A stretch of 9,035 nucleotides of DNA from Solobacterium sp. (lineage in GTDB: Bacteria > Bacillota_I > Bacilli_A > Erysipelotrichales > Erysipelotrichaceae). The stretch lies in assembly GCA_017543025.1 (NCBI GenBank), contig JAFYGX010000156.1, forward strand, positions 1 through 9,035. Reading direction: 5' to 3'. The first letter of the stretch is position 1; every line of letters begins with the position of its first letter. This document shows, piece by piece, positions 6,603 to 9,035 of the stretch. Under the pieces are notes generated by a model. It had not been told where the DNA came from and did not search any database. It was given only the letters and a program-made list of their open reading frames with translations. The translations under genes were made by a program, and so were the position numbers.

Positions 6603-7694
6603 ATGAGTGCCAGCATTATGTCAGATATCTGCAGTATCATCATTCTGTTCCTGCCGCTGATGCCATACTATCTCACCGGAAAACCATCAGGGCATATCAA
6701 TCATCGGAAACAGAATTTTCTCCTTTATGCTTCCCTGCTGCATTTTTTCACATTGTGTCTCCGGCTGACCGGTTTTCTTATCAATGCATCCCTTCCGGAA
6801 ACCGGGTCCGGGAATCTGTTCATCACGGCCGCAGTGGTTCCGTCTCTGTTCTCCGCCATACTTCTCGGACTGTGCATTCTGTGCAGCGAGAACGGTGACC
6901 TGCGGATTCCGAAAGGAGCGGAGATTCCCGTGGATCAGATTATCTGTGCGGTGCTTCCGCCGGTTCTTGCCCTTTGTTTTGAAATCATATTCCCGGATCT
7001 CAGCCTGTTTGACCTGGGCTGGTCCGTCGCACTTCATCTTGTGCAGAACTGCATTACCGCCGACAGTGAAAAACAGATCAAGAAAACAGAACAGCGTCTT
7101 GACCGCGGACAGGCCACTCTTATGACCCTGCAGATGCGTCCGCATTTTATTTTCAACACGCTGTCCGCCATCGCCGCACTGTGCAGAACAGATCCTCAGG
7201 CCGCCGCCGAAACCATCGAAAACCTCTCCGGTTATCTTCGGGCAAATATCGATGCGCTGAGCGGCGAAGAGCGGATTCCGTTTGACGAAGAGCTGCGTCA
7301 CATTCGCCAGTACATTGCCCTCGAGCAGGCGGATCCCGCACGGAAATTCCGGTTTGACTACGAACTGGATATCCGCAGTTTCACTTTGCCGCCGCTCACC
7401 GTCCAGCCGATCGTGGAAAATGCCGTCAAACACGGCGCATTAACCTGTCCGAACGGTACCGGCAGGGTTCTGCTGACAACGGAGACACTGGGTGATTATG
7501 TCCGCATCACCGTGCTTGATAACGGAACCGGAACAGGCGATCTTACCGAATTACAGAAAAAAAGCCGGGGAATCGGCATTGAAAACACCCGCAAACGCCT
7601 GGAGGTACTCTGCGGAGGGAGCCTTCAGATCACGGAAGGAAAAGACGGCACAAAAGCCGTTATTCTGATTCCCGCAAAGGAGGCTGAAGGATGA
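6603..7694 (+). CDS. LytS-type membrane sensor histidine kinase
   Basis: This 363-residue protein has four or five hydrophobic segments (about 8-24, 39-61, 72-94, 112-130 and perhaps 134-150) followed by a His_kinase/HATPase module. The phospho-acceptor box LQMRPHFIFNTL places the active histidine at 181. The N-box VENAVKHG has Asn273, DNGTG at 306-310 is the G1 box, and GIGIENTRKRL at 323-333 is the G2 region. This is the LytS/YehU class and not the HisKA class. The frame is open further upstream, but AGGAGG seven bases before the ATG at 6603 fixes the start. No PAS or Cache domain is present, so the signal is probably sensed in or near the membrane. Its TGA overlaps the start of the response regulator gene (ATGA), showing tight coupling to its likely partner. 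Confidence 0.95.
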   Translation: MSASIMSDICSIIILFLPLMPYYLTGKPSGHINHRKQNFLLYASLLHFFTLCLRLTGFLINASLPETGSGNLFITAAVVPSLFSAILLGLCILCSENGDLRIPKGAEIPVDQIICAVLPPVLALCFEIIFPDLSLFDLGWSVALHLVQNCITADSEKQIKKTEQRLDRGQATLMTLQMRPHFIFNTLSAIAALCRTDPQAAAETIENLSGYLRANIDALSGEERIPFDEELRHIRQYIALEQADPARKFRFDYELDIRSFTLPPLTVQPIVENAVKHGALTCPNGTGRVLLTTETLGDYVRITVLDNGTGTGDLTELQKKSRGIGIENTRKRLEVLCGGSLQITEGKDGTKAVILIPAKEAEG

Positions 7695-8503
7695 ATACGC
7701 TTACGGTTGACGACCGGCAGCTCGTAGTTTCACTGATGCTGGAAATACTGAATAAACTCGATCCGGACGGAACGCACCGGGGAACCGCCGATCCAAAGGA
7801 GGCGCTCCGCCTAGCGAAGGAATTCCATCCCGATACGGCGTTTCTGGACGTGGAAATGCCCGGTCCGATGAACGGACTGGTTCTCGGAAAGCATCTCAGG
7901 CAAGACAATCCGCGGCTGAATATCATTATCATCACCGGACATTCGGAGTACGCCCTGGAGGCCTTCGAACTGGACGCAAGCGGATATCTGCTCAAGCCTC
8001 TGACACAGGAGGCAGTAGCTCATCAATTGTCCGTGCTCCGCTTTGACGGGACCGTGAAAAGTCCTTCCAGGATTCGCATCCGCTGCTTCGGAACGTTTGA
8101 AGTATTCGCCGGCAATGTTCCGCTGGAATTCTCCTACTCAAAAAGCAGAGAGCTTCTTGCATGTCTCGTGGATCATGTGGGAGCCCTGTGCTCCAACGAC
8201 ACCCTGATCGGATGTCTGTGGCCGGATGAGCCGGCAGACAAGCAGACAAAAGCCCGCCTTCGGAAATATGTCAAGGATCTGAAAGACACGTTTGCCGCGG
8301 CCGGTGCTCCGGATGTGATTTATCATCAGGAACGGATCGGGATCGGCATCGATCTTTCGCGGGTGGACTGTGATTATTACCGCTACCTCCAGGGAGATCC
8401 TTCCGCAATGCATCAGTTCAACGGAAAATACATGTCCCAGTACGACTTTGCGGAAGAGACAAGAGCTGCGCTTCACTGGAAATCATCGAATCGAAGCGAA
8501 TAG
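7691..8503 (+). CDS. Response regulator with REC and SARP-like winged-helix domain
   Basis: This 270-residue regulator is predicted to be phosphorylated by the adjacent kinase. The receiver domain (about 1-118) has Asp7/Asp8 as the acidic pair, Asp53 in FLDVEMPG as the phosphorylation site, Thr82 in IIIITGHSEYA, and Lys102 in YLLKPL. The C-terminal part (about 127-225) begins IRIRCFGTFEVFAGN and continues with SKSRELLACLVDH and CLWPDE. These are the hallmarks of the OmpR-like winged helix found in SARP/BTAD proteins. The tail, with CDYYRYLQGD and FNGKYMSQYDFAEE, is typical of a group of Bacillota LytS-linked regulators in which the full BTAD repeat domain is cut short. This differs from the LytTR domain usually paired with LytS kinases. 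The start overlaps the kinase stop by four bases. Target genes are unknown; the divergent intergenic region is a reasonable candidate. Confidence 0.93.
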   Translation: MNTLTVDDRQLVVSLMLEILNKLDPDGTHRGTADPKEALRLAKEFHPDTAFLDVEMPGPMNGLVLGKHLRQDNPRLNIIIITGHSEYALEAFELDASGYLLKPLTQEAVAHQLSVLRFDGTVKSPSRIRIRCFGTFEVFAGNVPLEFSYSKSRELLACLVDHVGALCSNDTLIGCLWPDEPADKQTKARLRKYVKDLKDTFAAAGAPDVIYHQERIGIGIDLSRVDCDYYRYLQGDPSAMHQFNGKYMSQYDFAEETRAALHWKSSNRSE

Positions 8504-8720
8504 ACAAGTCACGGCGCATCTGCACATGCAGTTTCATTTCACCCGGGATGCACGGCTGCCTTCCGGCATTCCGTCCGTATATGGAACAGAAGGATGCGTC
8601 AAAGGCCGCGTCCTTGCCCGTTGTGCCGGCAGCCTTTCGTGAGTGAAGTCATAATTCTTCGCCGGTCCTCGTTTTACCGTCGAATCATGCATGAAACCGG
8701 TATGGAAACTGAGGGTTCCC
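8504..8720. other. Non-coding interval with extended inverted repeats
   Basis: No gene is supported in this stretch of about 215 bases. It holds a multi-part foldable region. GGCTGCC (8554-8560) pairs with GGCAGCC (8628-8634), GGCA (8565-8568) with TGCC (8624-8627), and an inner stem GGATGCG (8592-8598) with CGCGTCC (8607-8613), with one G-U pair. Only three T residues follow the outer stem, so it is a weak terminator at best. It may end the signalling operon or be a structured RNA or repeat element. Confidence 0.45.
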
Positions 8721-8895
8721 ATGAAACGAATGATCATGGATCAGCTGATTGAACGAAAAAACAGAACCGACCGGAAACCGATGCTCCTTACCGGAGCGCG
8801 TCAGTGCGGGAAACCCTGGGTTCGAGAGAGGGCAGTTTGAGGATACTGCGTACTTTCACTTTGAGATGGACAGTACCATCGGTTCATTATTTAAG
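8721..8895 (+). pseudogene. Frameshifted, truncated N-terminus of an AAA (DUF4143-type) ATPase gene
   Basis: The ATG at 8721 follows GAGGG by five bases. The frame reads as the N-terminus of the AAA_14/DUF4143 ATPase family: a basic start (MKRMIMDQLIERK), then KPMLLTGARQCGKPW, which corresponds to the Walker A P-loop GARQxGKTW of that family. The essential Thr of GKT is Pro here. The frame stops at 8840. The next part of the family pattern, GQFEDTAYFHFEMDSTIGSLFK, continues in the +1 frame to about 8895, so a frameshift or small deletion lies near 8815-8830. After that all similarity ends, well before the rest of a protein that is normally about 400 residues long. With a broken P-loop, a frameshift and a truncation, it is a relic. 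The family is often found as a single gene associated with mobile regions or toxin-like loci; its cellular role is poorly defined. Confidence 0.8.
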
Positions 8896-8999
8896 GCTAT
8901 TCTCAAGATAAATGTTGGTAATTTCGTGACTATACCAAAATTTGGACAGTGAATTTGAATCGTTCCTCTATTCTATAGTCAGATGGAGGAGTGAGTAAG
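8896..8999 (+). other. AT-richer junction segment, possible mobile-element left end
   Basis: Base composition turns AT-richer exactly where the ATPase relic ends. The stretch includes CCAAA-A-TTTGG followed by ACAG (near 8935-8950). 'TTTGGACA' strings of this kind are found near the ends of several insertion-sequence families. A strong ribosome site (GGAGGAG, 8985-8991) then precedes a new ATG at 9000. The far end and any matching inverted repeat or target duplication lie outside the window, so insertion is not proven. Confidence 0.35.
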
Positions 9000-9035
9000 A
9001 TGCCTGTAATTACAAAAGAATACCTTGATTCATTA
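9000..9035 (+). CDS. Start of an unidentified gene (possible transposase), truncated by window edge
   Basis: The ATG at 9000 has GGAGGAG eight bases upstream. Only 12 codons are present (MPVITKEYLDSL), too few to identify a family. The context, immediately after a truncated pseudogene and in AT-richer sequence, suggests a gene carried by an inserted element. That is inference. Confidence 0.5.
   Translation, partial: MPVITKEYLDSL

Noticed and set aside
6687..7433. Minus-strand open frame of 248 codons
   Set aside because: It is fully antisense to the histidine kinase, which has all its catalytic boxes on the plus strand; the antisense translation has no family features.

Overview
The window reads as a chromosomal segment of a low-to-moderate GC member of the Bacillota, perhaps near Erysipelotrichaceae or Clostridia. 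This placement is an inference from three things: GG-leader peptides and CD1871A-type CxxC mini-proteins occur in that phylum, ribosome binding sites are strong and AGGAGG-like, and the LytS-type kinase is paired with a REC plus SARP-like regulator. No rRNA, tRNA or CRISPR array was seen.

Layout. (1) Positions 1-2269, minus strand, hold a very large membrane sensor that runs off the left edge, so its output domain is not visible. (2) Positions 2270-2817 hold no convincing gene. They contain a short palindrome just upstream of the sensor and a nested hairpin followed by a U-run, which probably terminates the next gene. (3) Positions 2818-3054, minus strand, encode a 78-residue peptide with a textbook double-glycine leader and a cysteine-rich core. 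(4) Positions 3284-5516, minus strand, form a tight three-gene redox operon: a membrane-anchored TlpA-like thioredoxin, a 47-residue CxxC mini-membrane protein of the CD1871A type, and a polytopic NapH/CcoG-like iron-sulfur protein. (5) Positions 5517-5820 are a divergent intergenic region with candidate promoters and a small inverted repeat. (6) Positions 5821-8503, plus strand, form a second operon: a six-helix membrane protein of unknown function, a LytS-type histidine kinase, and a response regulator with a SARP-like winged-helix domain. (7) Positions 8504-8720 are non-coding but rich in inverted repeats. (8) From 8721 there is a frameshifted, truncated relic of an AAA/DUF4143 ATPase gene, followed by an AT-richer stretch and the start of an unidentified gene at 9000, possibly within an inserted mobile element.

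How the parts may work together. The redox operon plausibly moves electrons from the cytoplasm through membrane iron-sulfur centres to an extracytoplasmic thioredoxin, with the CxxC mini-protein as an intermediary or partner. The GG-leader Cys-rich peptide lies just downstream on the same strand and could be an exported thiol-containing product, but no C39 peptidase or ABC exporter is in view. The plus-strand operon is a self-contained signalling unit divergent from the redox operon and could control it through the shared intergenic region. That link is inference.
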